Assembly (NCBI RefSeq): GCF_011043525.1
Contig: NZ_JAAKGO010000009.1
Location: 1-64,000 of the forward strand
From: Sphingobacterium sp. SGG-5
GTDB lineage: Bacteria > Bacteroidota > Bacteroidia > Sphingobacteriales > Sphingobacteriaceae
Direction: 5' to 3'
Length of the DNA: 64,000 nt
How positions within the stretch are numbered: position 1 is the first letter of the stretch; every line of letters starts with the position of its first letter. The position numbers and the translations under genes were made by a program. The notes under the pieces are model-generated. The model saw only the letters and a program-made list of their open reading frames with translations. It searched no databases and had not been told where the DNA came from. Positions 1 through 8,618 of the stretch are shown one piece after another.

Positions 1-273
1 AGGAAACTGTTATCCCTAATTAGGTTTGGAGTTTTCCTTGTTGGAGAAACTGTATCCCCGGTTAGGAAACTGCTATCCCTAATTGGGTCTGGAATTTTCC
101 TTGTTGGAGAAACTGTATCCCTGATTAGGAAAATGTTATCCCTAATTGGGTCTGGAGTTTTCCTTGTTAGGGAAGCTGTATCTCTGGTTGGGAAAATATT
201 ATCCCTAATTAGGTTTGGAGTTTTCCTTGTTAGGGAAACTGTATCCTTTGTTAGGAAAACCATAAAAGTAATT
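1..273 (+). repeat. 63-bp minisatellite built of three degenerate 21-mers
   Basis: Units start at about 1, 64, 127, 190 and 253, the last one decaying. Each 63-bp unit divides into three related 21-mers that all end in TT (for example AGGAAACTGTTATCCCTAATT). In frame 1 every 21-mer is a heptad whose last residue is usually V or I, such as RKLLSLI, RFGVFLV and GETVSPV. The array runs off the left edge, so its full length is unknown. Confidence 0.85.
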
Positions 274-363
274 ACAAAAGTCGTGTTTCCTGTTCAATAT
301 AAATACCTAACCCTAGGTATTTACGGGTCTTGTTTAAGATTCTACCTTTGGCCTGTACATTAA
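1..363 (+). CDS. Possible 3' end of a heptad-repeat protein
   Basis: Frame 1 is open from the first base to the TAA at 361-363 and covers the minisatellite. The predicted peptide is a run of hydrophobic heptads, then a unique tail of about 35 residues ending in GPVH-like sequence. An internal ATG at 133 would give 76 residues. The whole repeat being a multiple of three keeps any frame open, so openness alone is weak evidence for coding. I do not recognise a family. It may equally be a non-coding repeat upstream of the next lipoprotein gene, which begins 11 bases later. Confidence 0.25.
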   Translation, partial: RKLLSLIRFGVFLVGETVSPVRKLLSLIGSGIFLVGETVSLIRKMLSLIGSGVFLVREAVSLVGKILSLIRFGVFLVRETVSFVRKTIKVITKVVFPVQYKYLTLGIYGSCLRFYLWPVH

Positions 364-374
364 TCTAGAACAAC

Positions 375-1619
375 ATGAAGAATATTCAAAAAATTAGGAT
401 GGGCATTTTCGGGATGATATGTCTGTTGTTTAGTGTGTTTCTGCTATTGTCTTGTGATAAAGATAAAGACCCAGATTTAGGTGATCCTTCTGCACTTGTG
501 CTGACGGCATCTTCGACCGATGTCGATGAAGGTGAAGAAGTGACTTTTGAAGTCAAAGCAGACGGTAAAGTAGTGATAGCCGATATCTATGTGGGTAATG
601 AGAAGATAAACGGCACCAAACATATCTTTACCGAATCCGGTACCTATAAGGTCATGGCTAAGAAACCCAATTACCTGGAGAGTAACGAGATAACGATCGA
701 TGTGTATAAGGTGGATGTCTACGTGTCGGGTAATGGCCCTATGGGGGGAATGTATTGGAAAAACGATACACCTATGCTCCTTACTGATGGAAGTAAACAA
801 ACGGAGACCTTCGGGATAGCTATCGATAAGGACAATATATATGTTGCCGGCCTTGAGGTCGTCGGTTCGGAACCGCGAGCAAGGTACTGGAAAAATGGTA
901 CAATGGTATCTCTTTCGGATAAACATTCTGTTGCTAAGGCAGTAGTCCTTCAAGGGGAGGATATCTATGTAGTGGGATATGAGCTCGAGGATGGTGTTGC
1001 AATGGCCAAATATTGGAAAAATGGTACTGCTGTGTCTGTTTCTGACGGAATTCGTCATCATGAAGCGACTGCGATAGCTGTGCATAACAACGATGTGTTT
1101 GTAGCTGGATTCGAAAATGTCGGTAAACAAGTAGCTAAATATTGGAAAAACGGCGTAGAAGTTTCGCTGAGCGACGGAACTAATAATGCACAAGCTCTTG
1201 GGATAGCCGTTATCAGTGGTAAGATTCATGTTGTAGGATGGGAAAATATGAGTGCCGGGCAGATGGCCACGCATTGGGTAGATGGTATAGCAACATCGCT
1301 GAGCGCAGAAAATAGGCTCAGCACAACTCGTGCACTAACTACGCAAAATAGCGATATTTATATAGTTGGTGGGGAAGTTGAAGATACAAAATCAGTTGCT
1401 AAATATTGGAAGAATGGTACAGCTGTGCCTCTTAGCGACGGAAGTCAAGATGAGGTAGCTACTGCGATAGTCGTTAACAATGGCAATATATATGTGTCTG
1501 GACATGAGTCAATAGAAAGTAAGAATATAGCCAAATATTGGAAAAATGGTACAGCAGTGACCTTGCCCGATGGCGATGGAGTAACAACAACCGGTATAGC
1601 CGTATCCCGGACGAAATAA
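375..1619 (+). CDS. Lipoprotein with seven YWKNG repeats, probable beta-propeller
   Basis: A 414-aa protein with a lipoprotein signal (hydrophobic stretch followed by LLLSC, Cys about 27) and an acidic linker. Residues about 38-110 resemble a PKD/Ig-like domain. Seven repeats of about 43-47 residues follow, each containing a variant of (A)KYWKNGTAVSLSDG, then a hydrophobic IAV strand and an IYVAGYE strand; one copy is degenerate (THWVDG). Seven copies with a strand-rich pattern suggest a seven-bladed propeller, but this is an inference. Such surface lipoproteins with YWKNG repeats occur in Bacteroidota; the ligand is unknown. It appears to be expressed alone. Confidence 0.8.
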   Translation: MKNIQKIRMGIFGMICLLFSVFLLLSCDKDKDPDLGDPSALVLTASSTDVDEGEEVTFEVKADGKVVIADIYVGNEKINGTKHIFTESGTYKVMAKKPNYLESNEITIDVYKVDVYVSGNGPMGGMYWKNDTPMLLTDGSKQTETFGIAIDKDNIYVAGLEVVGSEPRARYWKNGTMVSLSDKHSVAKAVVLQGEDIYVVGYELEDGVAMAKYWKNGTAVSVSDGIRHHEATAIAVHNNDVFVAGFENVGKQVAKYWKNGVEVSLSDGTNNAQALGIAVISGKIHVVGWENMSAGQMATHWVDGIATSLSAENRLSTTRALTTQNSDIYIVGGEVEDTKSVAKYWKNGTAVPLSDGSQDEVATAIVVNNGNIYVSGHESIESKNIAKYWKNGTAVTLPDGDGVTTTGIAVSRTK

Positions 1620-1651
1620 TATACACTTGGCTAAAGAACACGGTCATCAGT

Positions 1652-2155
1652 ATGAAAGCGCACAATCCGTATGCGGTAAAGAACAGCGATTTTATGCAGC
1701 AAATTGACGTGGTCTGCCCGCGTTGCGAGAAAAAGGCGCTGGTCTTTGGTGCTGATCTCTACGCACCGGCAGCCCGGCACGAAGAGCAAGTGCGTTTTTC
1801 CTGCATGGCTTGTGGGTATGCTATAAAATATGCAAATACGCCCAAGATGATCGTGTATGTCAATAGTCGAGGCATGCCTAAATACAGTCGGGTACTCTAC
1901 CGCAATGAGCCTATCGATCCGTTCTTTGGCTTTACCGTATGGTATCGTGTAGACACGAAGGATGGTCTGTTGTGGGCCTACAACCTTGAACACCTTGCTG
2001 TTATTGAAACTTATATCGCTGATCCATTGCGGCAGCGAAATGGACTACCAAACCAAAACAATAGCTTGGCAAGTCGCCTACCCATTTGGGTAGGCGCAGC
2101 CAAGAATCGAGAATACCTATTGCGGTTGATTGCACGAGCGAAGCTAAAAAGTTAA
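1652..2155 (+). CDS. Zinc-ribbon protein of unknown function
   Basis: A 167-aa cytoplasmic protein. I chose the ATG at 1652 because the longer open frame (from 1538) would overlap the upstream lipoprotein gene and adds low-complexity residues that look like its shadow. Near the N-terminus are two CxxC knuckles, CPRC and CMAC, about 30 residues apart, which make a probable zinc ribbon. The rest (FGFTVWYRVDTKDGLLWAYN region) is a mixed alpha/beta segment without a motif I can name. Similar small zinc-ribbon proteins are annotated as hypothetical in Bacteroidota. Possibly nucleic-acid associated, but nothing here proves it. Confidence 0.7.
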   Translation: MKAHNPYAVKNSDFMQQIDVVCPRCEKKALVFGADLYAPAARHEEQVRFSCMACGYAIKYANTPKMIVYVNSRGMPKYSRVLYRNEPIDPFFGFTVWYRVDTKDGLLWAYNLEHLAVIETYIADPLRQRNGLPNQNNSLASRLPIWVGAAKNREYLLRLIARAKLKS

Positions 2156-2245
2156 GATAACTTTATTCAAAAGTAACGAAACGGCTTTTTTGGTTTTGTT
2201 GCCAAATTCTAAATAAGTTTACTATATTGCCGAGAAACCATATCC

Positions 2246-3916
2246 ATGCGTACGGCTATCCTTTTATTCCTGATCATGACGCTATATCTTCCGACATTTG
2301 CCCGTACGGATAGTTTATCTTTGGATTACCTGTTGCGGTTGATTGATCAGAAAGAAGTCTATATGGAAGTGCGGGAGGGACACATTCTCCAGTTGGAGGA
2401 AGAGCTGAAAAAATCGCATGGCAGTGATAGCCTTGTCTATACACTGCAAAAGTTACTATATCAGGATTATACCACCTACAAGCCGGATTCTGCAATTACC
2501 TACGTTCATAAAAACCTAAAACTGGCTTTGGAAAAAGAAAATTCCAATTGGATCGATGAAAGTAGGCTGGATCTGGCCTCCCTGTATCTGACGATTGGGA
2601 TGTATATCGACTCGTATCAATTGCTTTCTACCTTATCGGCAGGAGAGTTGGATCAGACGTTGCTCGTCAAGTACTACGACACCTGGAAGAATTTTTATAA
2701 ATTCTATTCGTTCAATAACCCCAACGAAGATTTTTATATACAGAAGAGCGATGTATACCGCGATTCGTTGTTGTCTGAGCTGGATCCCGCGGGGAATCAC
2801 TATCAGATCGTGTATGCCGAGAAACTGTACGATGCGGGCAAGTTGAGAGAAGCAAAGCGTATTCTGCAGGCGATGTTGGATGGGACTATAGGGGATACGC
2901 ACGAACGTGCGGTACTGTCCTACGCGATGGCCTATGTGTATCAAAAGGAAGGGAATGTACAGCAACAACGCTACTACCTTATCCAATCTGCGAGTTGTGA
3001 TATTAAAAATGCCATCAAAGAAAATGCAGCTATGCAGGCACTGGCCTCGTTACTCTATGACGCTGGTGAAATAGAGCCTGCTTATAAATGTATCAAATCG
3101 TCTATGGAAGATGCTATATTCTGTAATGCACGCTTTCGGACGTATGAGATTTCTAAAGTATTTCCCATCATCGATTCGGCCTATCAAGAGAATGAAGTCG
3201 AGCGCAGGTTTGTGCTGACATCTTTTCTGATCGTCGTCTCGGTACTTTCCCTGTTTTTGGTGGTTGCTGTGATTTATGTTTACCTACAGATGCGGAGAAT
3301 CGCCCGTGTGCGACAACAGCTTTTTGAGGCAAATCAAGCGTTGAATAAACTCAATCTCGCCTTGCAGACTTCCAATGCCGAACTGGCCGGCACGAATACC
3401 GAAATATCGGCCATCAATACCCGATTGACCGAAGCGAATCAGATCAAGGAAACCTATATCGGACAGTTCCTCGACCTGTGTTCGATGTATATTAATAAAC
3501 TCGAACGGTTTCAGTTGACACTCAAGAAGATGGTCATGGGTCAAAAAATCGATGAGCTGACGAAGTTGCTGAAGTCGAGAGCCATGATCGATCAAGAGGT
3601 GAAGGAGCTTTTTACCACTTTCGACCATATTTTTCTACAGTTGTATCCGAATTTTGTGGAGGATTTCAATTCCTTGTTATTGGAGGAAGAGCATCTAATG
3701 ACCAAACCCGGAGAGGTTCTGAGTACCGAACTGCGGATTTTTGCTTTGATTCGGTTGGGGATTACCGACACTTCGAAGATTGCCGACTTCCTCCATTATT
3801 CGACCAATACAATCTATACCTACCGTACGAAAATCAGGAATAAAGCCGCTGTTCCCCGTGAAGAATTTGATAATATGGTCATGAAAATAGGACGAATCAG
3901 CAAATCTGGATCGTAA
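2246..3916 (+). CDS. susR: SusR-like TPR transmembrane transcription regulator (DUF6377 type)
   Basis: A 556-aa protein with a signal peptide ending near FAR, a helical TPR-like sensor region (about 25-310), one transmembrane segment at about 320-343 (FVLTSFLIVVSVLSLFLVV), a coiled coil (about 350-400) and a C-terminal helix-turn-helix of LuxR character (ELRIFALIRLGITDTSKIAD, then YSTNTIYTYRTKIRNKA). This is the architecture of Bacteroides SusR, which senses oligosaccharide in the periplasm and activates sus genes from the membrane. It sits directly upstream of susC in the same direction, and the 190-bp gap holds a strong inverted repeat. The symbol is by family and context; the inducer is probably an isomalto-oligosaccharide. 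Confidence 0.85.
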   Translation: MRTAILLFLIMTLYLPTFARTDSLSLDYLLRLIDQKEVYMEVREGHILQLEEELKKSHGSDSLVYTLQKLLYQDYTTYKPDSAITYVHKNLKLALEKENSNWIDESRLDLASLYLTIGMYIDSYQLLSTLSAGELDQTLLVKYYDTWKNFYKFYSFNNPNEDFYIQKSDVYRDSLLSELDPAGNHYQIVYAEKLYDAGKLREAKRILQAMLDGTIGDTHERAVLSYAMAYVYQKEGNVQQQRYYLIQSASCDIKNAIKENAAMQALASLLYDAGEIEPAYKCIKSSMEDAIFCNARFRTYEISKVFPIIDSAYQENEVERRFVLTSFLIVVSVLSLFLVVAVIYVYLQMRRIARVRQQLFEANQALNKLNLALQTSNAELAGTNTEISAINTRLTEANQIKETYIGQFLDLCSMYINKLERFQLTLKKMVMGQKIDELTKLLKSRAMIDQEVKELFTTFDHIFLQLYPNFVEDFNSLLLEEEHLMTKPGEVLSTELRIFALIRLGITDTSKIADFLHYSTNTIYTYRTKIRNKAAVPREEFDNMVMKIGRISKSGS

Positions 3917-3968
3917 ATCGTCTATATTTTTAGGGGTATATTTTTGTGTTAATGTATTGGTGTTTAGT

Positions 3969-4001
3969 GAATTAAATATTTGTGCTGTTAATATTTAATT
4001 C
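3969..4001 (+). promoter_or_regulatory. Perfect 12-bp inverted repeat, candidate SusR operator
   Basis: GAATTAAATATT at 3969-3980 and its exact reverse complement at 3990-4001, separated by nine bases. One further pair (T3968/A4002) also matches. No T-tract follows, so it is not a terminator of the upstream gene. It lies about 110 bases before the susC start, where an activator site is expected. Confidence 0.6.
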
Positions 4002-4109
4002 AACACATCTTTTATTCCCCCTTTGTCTTCTATAGCTTTGTCATAGTCGCTGTCGAGAATATGAGCATCTCGGAAGGTGCATACAATTATAAATTTTAAT
4101 AATCATAAT

Positions 4110-7103
4110 ATGATGAAGAAAGGCAAAAAAATAAGCTTATCGATTCTACTACCGACTGTACTGTTGCTGTTATGCAGTATGTACACGTTTGCTCAGCAAA
4201 GGACGATTTCGGGAATCGTGCGTGACGCCCAAGGGCAGCCCATTGAAGGCGCGACAGTAGCTCTTCGAGCAAGTAATACTGTGGTCAGTACGAATGCAAG
4301 TGGAAGGTTTGCCCTGCAGGCAGCTTCAGGGGCTGTCTTGTCGGTATCCTATGTTGGTTACATTACTCAGGAAATTGCTGTTGATCAGAAGAGCGAATAC
4401 CTTGTGGTGTTGCAGCCGGAGGAAGAACTGCTGGACGAGGTGGTGGTCATCGGTTACGGGCAGGTTCGTAAGCGTGATCTGACGGGCTCGTTGTCTTCCG
4501 TGGGCTCGGAGGCGATGAAAGACCGTCCTGTGGCAAATATAGGCGAAGCCTTGCAGGGGCGTGCCTCCGGCGTGCAGATTGTCAACTCGGGTGATCCAGG
4601 CAGCAATGTGTCTATACAGATCCGCGGACTGGGATCGATCAACAACAGTGCGCCACTGCTGGTGATCGATGGCGTGCCGACCGATCTTCCTTTGAATGCG
4701 CTGAACCCTAACGATGTCGAGACCATAGACATATTGAAAGATGCATCGGCAACAGCGATATATGGCTCGCGCGGTGCGAATGGTGTGGTACTCATCTCGA
4801 CGAAAAAGGGGAACAGAAATAAGGGAAATATTACAGCGAGCGCCAATTTTGCCACGCAACGTGCCACAAGTGTTCCCCAGATGTTGAATGCACGTCAGTT
4901 TGCTTCTTTTCACAACGAAATGATGTTGAATAATAACAATCTGCAACGCCCGGATTTTGCCGATCCGACAATATGGGACGAAGGTACAGATTGGACCGAT
5001 GCATTATTGCGTGATGATCGCCTGTCGAACTATTCGGTAGCTTATTCGGGTGGGAGCGATAAGAGTACCTATTATGTATCGGGCGGTGTACTCAATCAGG
5101 AAGGTATCGTGATCAATACGGCATATAAGCGGTACACTTTTCAGTTTAATAACGAAACGAAGCAGACTTCCTGGCTAAAGTTTGGGAACAATCTGAGTTT
5201 GAGTCACGATGTCAAAAAGAGTGGTTCGTACAGCGTACTGAATACATTGGCCTCGTTGCCTACAGACCCTATTTATAACGCCGACGGTAGTTTTTCGGGG
5301 CCTGGTGCAGAGCCACTCTACTACGGCGACCTCCGGAACCCCATAGGTACGGCGTTATTGGAACAGAATACGACAAATGGTTACAATCTCTTGGGGAATC
5401 TTTATGGCGAAGCTACTATAGCAAACAACTTTACGTTTAAGACCATCTTGGGCCTGGATTACAAAGCTTGGGATAATGTAGGCTTTTCGCCTAAATACGA
5501 TTGGAAGCCTATAGCGGTACCGTATTCATCGCGGCGAGAGAGCTTTAATAAAAGTTTGACGTATTTGTGGGATAATACATTGACGTATGCGAACACCTTT
5601 GCCGATAAGCACGATGTAAATATCATGGTCGGTTCGAGTGCGCAGAACAATGCGTACAACTATATGAACGGCAGCATCCAGGATTTCTTATCCGACAACA
5701 ACAACCAATTGAGCAACGGATTGCTGGATCCTACCGTAGGAGGCAGTCGGGAAGAATGGGCTTTGCTCTCTTTCTTTGGCCGTGCAAACTATACTTACAA
5801 CAATAAATATCTACTGACAGCCACGATACGTTACGATGGGACTTCTCGTATTGCTTCGGCAAACCGTTGGGGGACTTTCCCCTCATTCGCAGCCGCATGG
5901 CGTCTTTCAGAGGAAGATTTCTTTCCTAAAAGTGACTTTTGGAATGACCTGAAAATACGGGCAGGTTACGGTGCGACAGGTAATCAGGCTGTGTTGGATG
6001 CTTATGCGGCTTCGGCCAGGTTGAAGACAGCCCAGTACGTGTTTAACGGAAAGCCGGTATCGACGTTGTATCCGTTGGTCATGCCATATCCTGACATCCG
6101 ATGGGAAACGGTGAAACAAAGCAACGTAGGTTTGGATGCCAGCCTGTTGAACAGCCGGATCAATGTGACATTTGATGCCTATATCAAAAAGACTTCGGAT
6201 ATGTTGGTCGATATGGTTGTACCGATTACGACGGGATATTCGGATATCTCGACGCCGAAAATCAATGCCGGTGAGGTGGAAAACCGTGGCTGGGAACTGT
6301 CCGTCAGTAGTCAGAATTTTCGGGGTGCATTCACATGGCGCTCGGATTTTAATCTTTCGTACAACCAAAACAAGATCGTCAAGCTGGATGGCGATGTGCC
6401 GATGTATTTCGGATTTCAATCCCATACAGTAGGTCAGCCTATATCCTCATTCTACGGATGGAGGACCAATGGGATATTTCAGAATTGGGATGAAGTCAAC
6501 AACTACGCTTTTCAGTACCAAGCAGCGGATCCCTACAACAGTACTGCACCGGGCGATATCAAGTTCGTCGACATCAACAAGGATGGAGTGGTCAACGATT
6601 ACGACCGTACGTACATTGGCAATCCGACACCAAGCTGGTCGTTTGCTTTGGGCAATAGCCTGTCCTATAAAAACTTTGATGTAGAGGTGTTTTTGCAAGG
6701 CGTAGCCGGAAACAAAATTTACAATGCGAACCGAGTGACCTTGGAAGGGATGTATACAGTGCGCAACCAGACAACGAAGGTGCTGGATCGCTGGACAGGC
6801 GAAGGGACGAGCAACGATATGCCGCGTGCGATCTACAGTGACCCAAACAAGAATACACGCCATTCGGATCGTTTTGTGGAAGATGGTAAATACCTCCGCC
6901 TAAAGAATGTTACGGTGGGGTATACGCTTCCCGAAACACTCGTACAACGGGCAGGTGTAGGTAGTTTACGTTTTTACTTCTCGGGGCAGAACCTATTGAC
7001 CTGGACGAAGTATTCGGGCTTTGATCCGGAGGTCAACGGCGTAGACGAAAGCCGTTATCCGATTACGCGAAATTTGAGCTTGGGTATAGATTTACGATTC
7101 TAA
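4110..7103 (+). CDS. susC: SusC-like TonB-dependent outer-membrane transporter
   Basis: About 997 aa from the ATG at 4110; an upstream ATG at 4077 would add a non-signal extension. Signal peptide ending in FAQQ, a carboxypeptidase-regulatory-like beta-sandwich (about 30-110), the TonB-box-like motif DEVVVIGYG, a plug domain with the SusC signatures LQGRASGVQIV and ATAIYGSRGANGVV, then the 22-strand barrel ending in the aromatic LSLGIDLRF. It imports oligosaccharides across the outer membrane together with the SusD lid encoded 17 bases downstream. No STN domain is present, which fits control by SusR rather than by an anti-sigma relay. Confidence 0.95.
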   Translation: MMKKGKKISLSILLPTVLLLLCSMYTFAQQRTISGIVRDAQGQPIEGATVALRASNTVVSTNASGRFALQAASGAVLSVSYVGYITQEIAVDQKSEYLVVLQPEEELLDEVVVIGYGQVRKRDLTGSLSSVGSEAMKDRPVANIGEALQGRASGVQIVNSGDPGSNVSIQIRGLGSINNSAPLLVIDGVPTDLPLNALNPNDVETIDILKDASATAIYGSRGANGVVLISTKKGNRNKGNITASANFATQRATSVPQMLNARQFASFHNEMMLNNNNLQRPDFADPTIWDEGTDWTDALLRDDRLSNYSVAYSGGSDKSTYYVSGGVLNQEGIVINTAYKRYTFQFNNETKQTSWLKFGNNLSLSHDVKKSGSYSVLNTLASLPTDPIYNADGSFSGPGAEPLYYGDLRNPIGTALLEQNTTNGYNLLGNLYGEATIANNFTFKTILGLDYKAWDNVGFSPKYDWKPIAVPYSSRRESFNKSLTYLWDNTLTYANTFADKHDVNIMVGSSAQNNAYNYMNGSIQDFLSDNNNQLSNGLLDPTVGGSREEWALLSFFGRANYTYNNKYLLTATIRYDGTSRIASANRWGTFPSFAAAWRLSEEDFFPKSDFWNDLKIRAGYGATGNQAVLDAYAASARLKTAQYVFNGKPVSTLYPLVMPYPDIRWETVKQSNVGLDASLLNSRINVTFDAYIKKTSDMLVDMVVPITTGYSDISTPKINAGEVENRGWELSVSSQNFRGAFTWRSDFNLSYNQNKIVKLDGDVPMYFGFQSHTVGQPISSFYGWRTNGIFQNWDEVNNYAFQYQAADPYNSTAPGDIKFVDINKDGVVNDYDRTYIGNPTPSWSFALGNSLSYKNFDVEVFLQGVAGNKIYNANRVTLEGMYTVRNQTTKVLDRWTGEGTSNDMPRAIYSDPNKNTRHSDRFVEDGKYLRLKNVTVGYTLPETLVQRAGVGSLRFYFSGQNLLTWTKYSGFDPEVNGVDESRYPITRNLSLGIDLRF

Positions 7104-7120
7104 GATTAAAAAATACGACT

Positions 7121-8608
7121 ATGAACAAGATATTTTATACGGCCTTTTTGATTATTCCTTTGCTATTGGGTTCCTGTTCGGGCTTCTTAGATAAGGATCC
7201 ATTGCTGGATCCCGGCGCTGAATCGGTTCGGGATGCGGCTTCGGCCATTGCGATGGTGAATGCGGCTTATCAACCCTTACAGCGGCCCAAGCTGTACAAC
7301 ATGCGGATATGGACCTTGGATATTATGGCCGGCAACAGTGTGGTGGGTGCCGGCGGTGGCGATGATGGTATTGAAACGGTACAGCTCGCTAATTTCACAA
7401 CCGGGCCGGACAATTTTGCGGCGGTAGATTTGTGGCGTGGTCCTAATCCGGGTATCCTCTACTGCAATACGGTATTGGAGAATGTGCCTTCGATGGCTAT
7501 TGATCAGACCCTGAAAAACAGACTGATCGGAGAAGCGAAGTTTCTGCGGGCCAACTACTATTTTATACTGGTGCAACTTTTTGGGGATGTTCCGATGAGC
7601 CTGACCCCTGCCAAGCCTGGCGACGATCTGAACCAGCCCCGCGTCAGCAAGGATAGGATCTATAATGAGGTCATCATTCCCGACCTAATGGAGGCTGTGA
7701 GTTTTCTGCCGCCGCGGGAGGAGTATGGCGACGAAGATAAGGGTCGTGCCAGTAAGGGGGCTGCTGCCGGACTGTTGGCCAAAGTGTATCTGACACTTGG
7801 ACGCTATGAACAGAGTCTGGATATGTGCAACTTGGTAACGAACCTCGGTTATGTGCTTAACCCGGATTATAGCGATTGTTTCGGTGGAGAGCAGCGGAAC
7901 AAGAATACAGCGGAATCATTGTTTGAAGTGCAGTATTATGGGTTGACCAAGGCTGATTTCTGGAGCGATGAAAACCAGGCCAACTGGCTCAGTACCTATA
8001 TGGGACCTCGTAACTCGGGCTGGGTTGGCGGTGGCTATGGCTGGAACCAACCTACGCAGGAATTTGTAGATCAATATGAAGAGGGCGATCTGCGAAAAGA
8101 TAAGACCATACTTTATGAAGGCGGTCCGCTGTTTGACGGCAAGTCGTACCGCTCGAATATGTCTACTACAGGCTATAATGTCCGCAAGTTTTTAGTGCCT
8201 CTATCGGTATCGCCCGATTACAATACCAATCCGGCGAACACCGTCGTGTTACGCTATGCCGATGTATTGCTGATGAAGGCGGAGGCGTTGAACGAGCTCG
8301 GCGAGACCGAGCTTGCTGTCGATCCGCTTTATGAGGTTAGGGCACGGGTAGGGCTTACCGATAGACAGGCGCTGGAAGAATTATCGCAGGCCGACATGCG
8401 CGAAAAGATACGTCATGAACGCCGTATGGAGCTGGCTTTCGAGGGGCATCGTTGGTTTGACATGATCCGTTGGGAGAACGGGCAGTATGCACTGGACTTC
8501 CTGCACAGTATCGGTAAGGTCAATGCCGCGCGAAAGCATCTGTTATTACCTATTCCGCAGGTAGAAATCGATGCCAACCATAATCTGGAACAAAATGATG
8601 ATTATTAA
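7121..8608 (+). CDS. susD: SusD/RagB-family surface glycan-binding lipoprotein
   Basis: A 495-aa lipoprotein (signal followed by LLGSCSGF). The N-terminal SusD-like helical TPR region contains the family motifs GEAKFLRANYYFILVQLFGDVP and, towards the C-terminus, RYADVLLMKAEALNELG and the closing AFEGHRWFDMIRW segment. SusD proteins bind glycan at the surface and form the lid of the SusC barrel. It is tightly spaced after susC. Binding specificity cannot be read from sequence; the neighbouring GH66, GH31 and GH97 suggest alpha-glucan. Confidence 0.95.
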   Translation: MNKIFYTAFLIIPLLLGSCSGFLDKDPLLDPGAESVRDAASAIAMVNAAYQPLQRPKLYNMRIWTLDIMAGNSVVGAGGGDDGIETVQLANFTTGPDNFAAVDLWRGPNPGILYCNTVLENVPSMAIDQTLKNRLIGEAKFLRANYYFILVQLFGDVPMSLTPAKPGDDLNQPRVSKDRIYNEVIIPDLMEAVSFLPPREEYGDEDKGRASKGAAAGLLAKVYLTLGRYEQSLDMCNLVTNLGYVLNPDYSDCFGGEQRNKNTAESLFEVQYYGLTKADFWSDENQANWLSTYMGPRNSGWVGGGYGWNQPTQEFVDQYEEGDLRKDKTILYEGGPLFDGKSYRSNMSTTGYNVRKFLVPLSVSPDYNTNPANTVVLRYADVLLMKAEALNELGETELAVDPLYEVRARVGLTDRQALEELSQADMREKIRHERRMELAFEGHRWFDMIRWENGQYALDFLHSIGKVNAARKHLLLPIPQVEIDANHNLEQNDDY

Positions 8609-8618
8609 TTTCTTAATC

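Noticed and set aside
64-273. CRISPR-like reading of the left-edge repeat
   Set aside because: Units are contiguous with no unique spacers, so this is a tandem minisatellite.
477-1274. Reverse-strand open frame of 265 codons with internal repeats
   Set aside because: The repeats mirror the YWKNG repeats of the lipoprotein on the plus strand, so the frame is a by-product.
1538-1651. N-terminal extension of the zinc-ribbon protein
   Set aside because: It overlaps the upstream lipoprotein gene in another frame and has low-complexity sequence; the ATG at 1652 is adequate.
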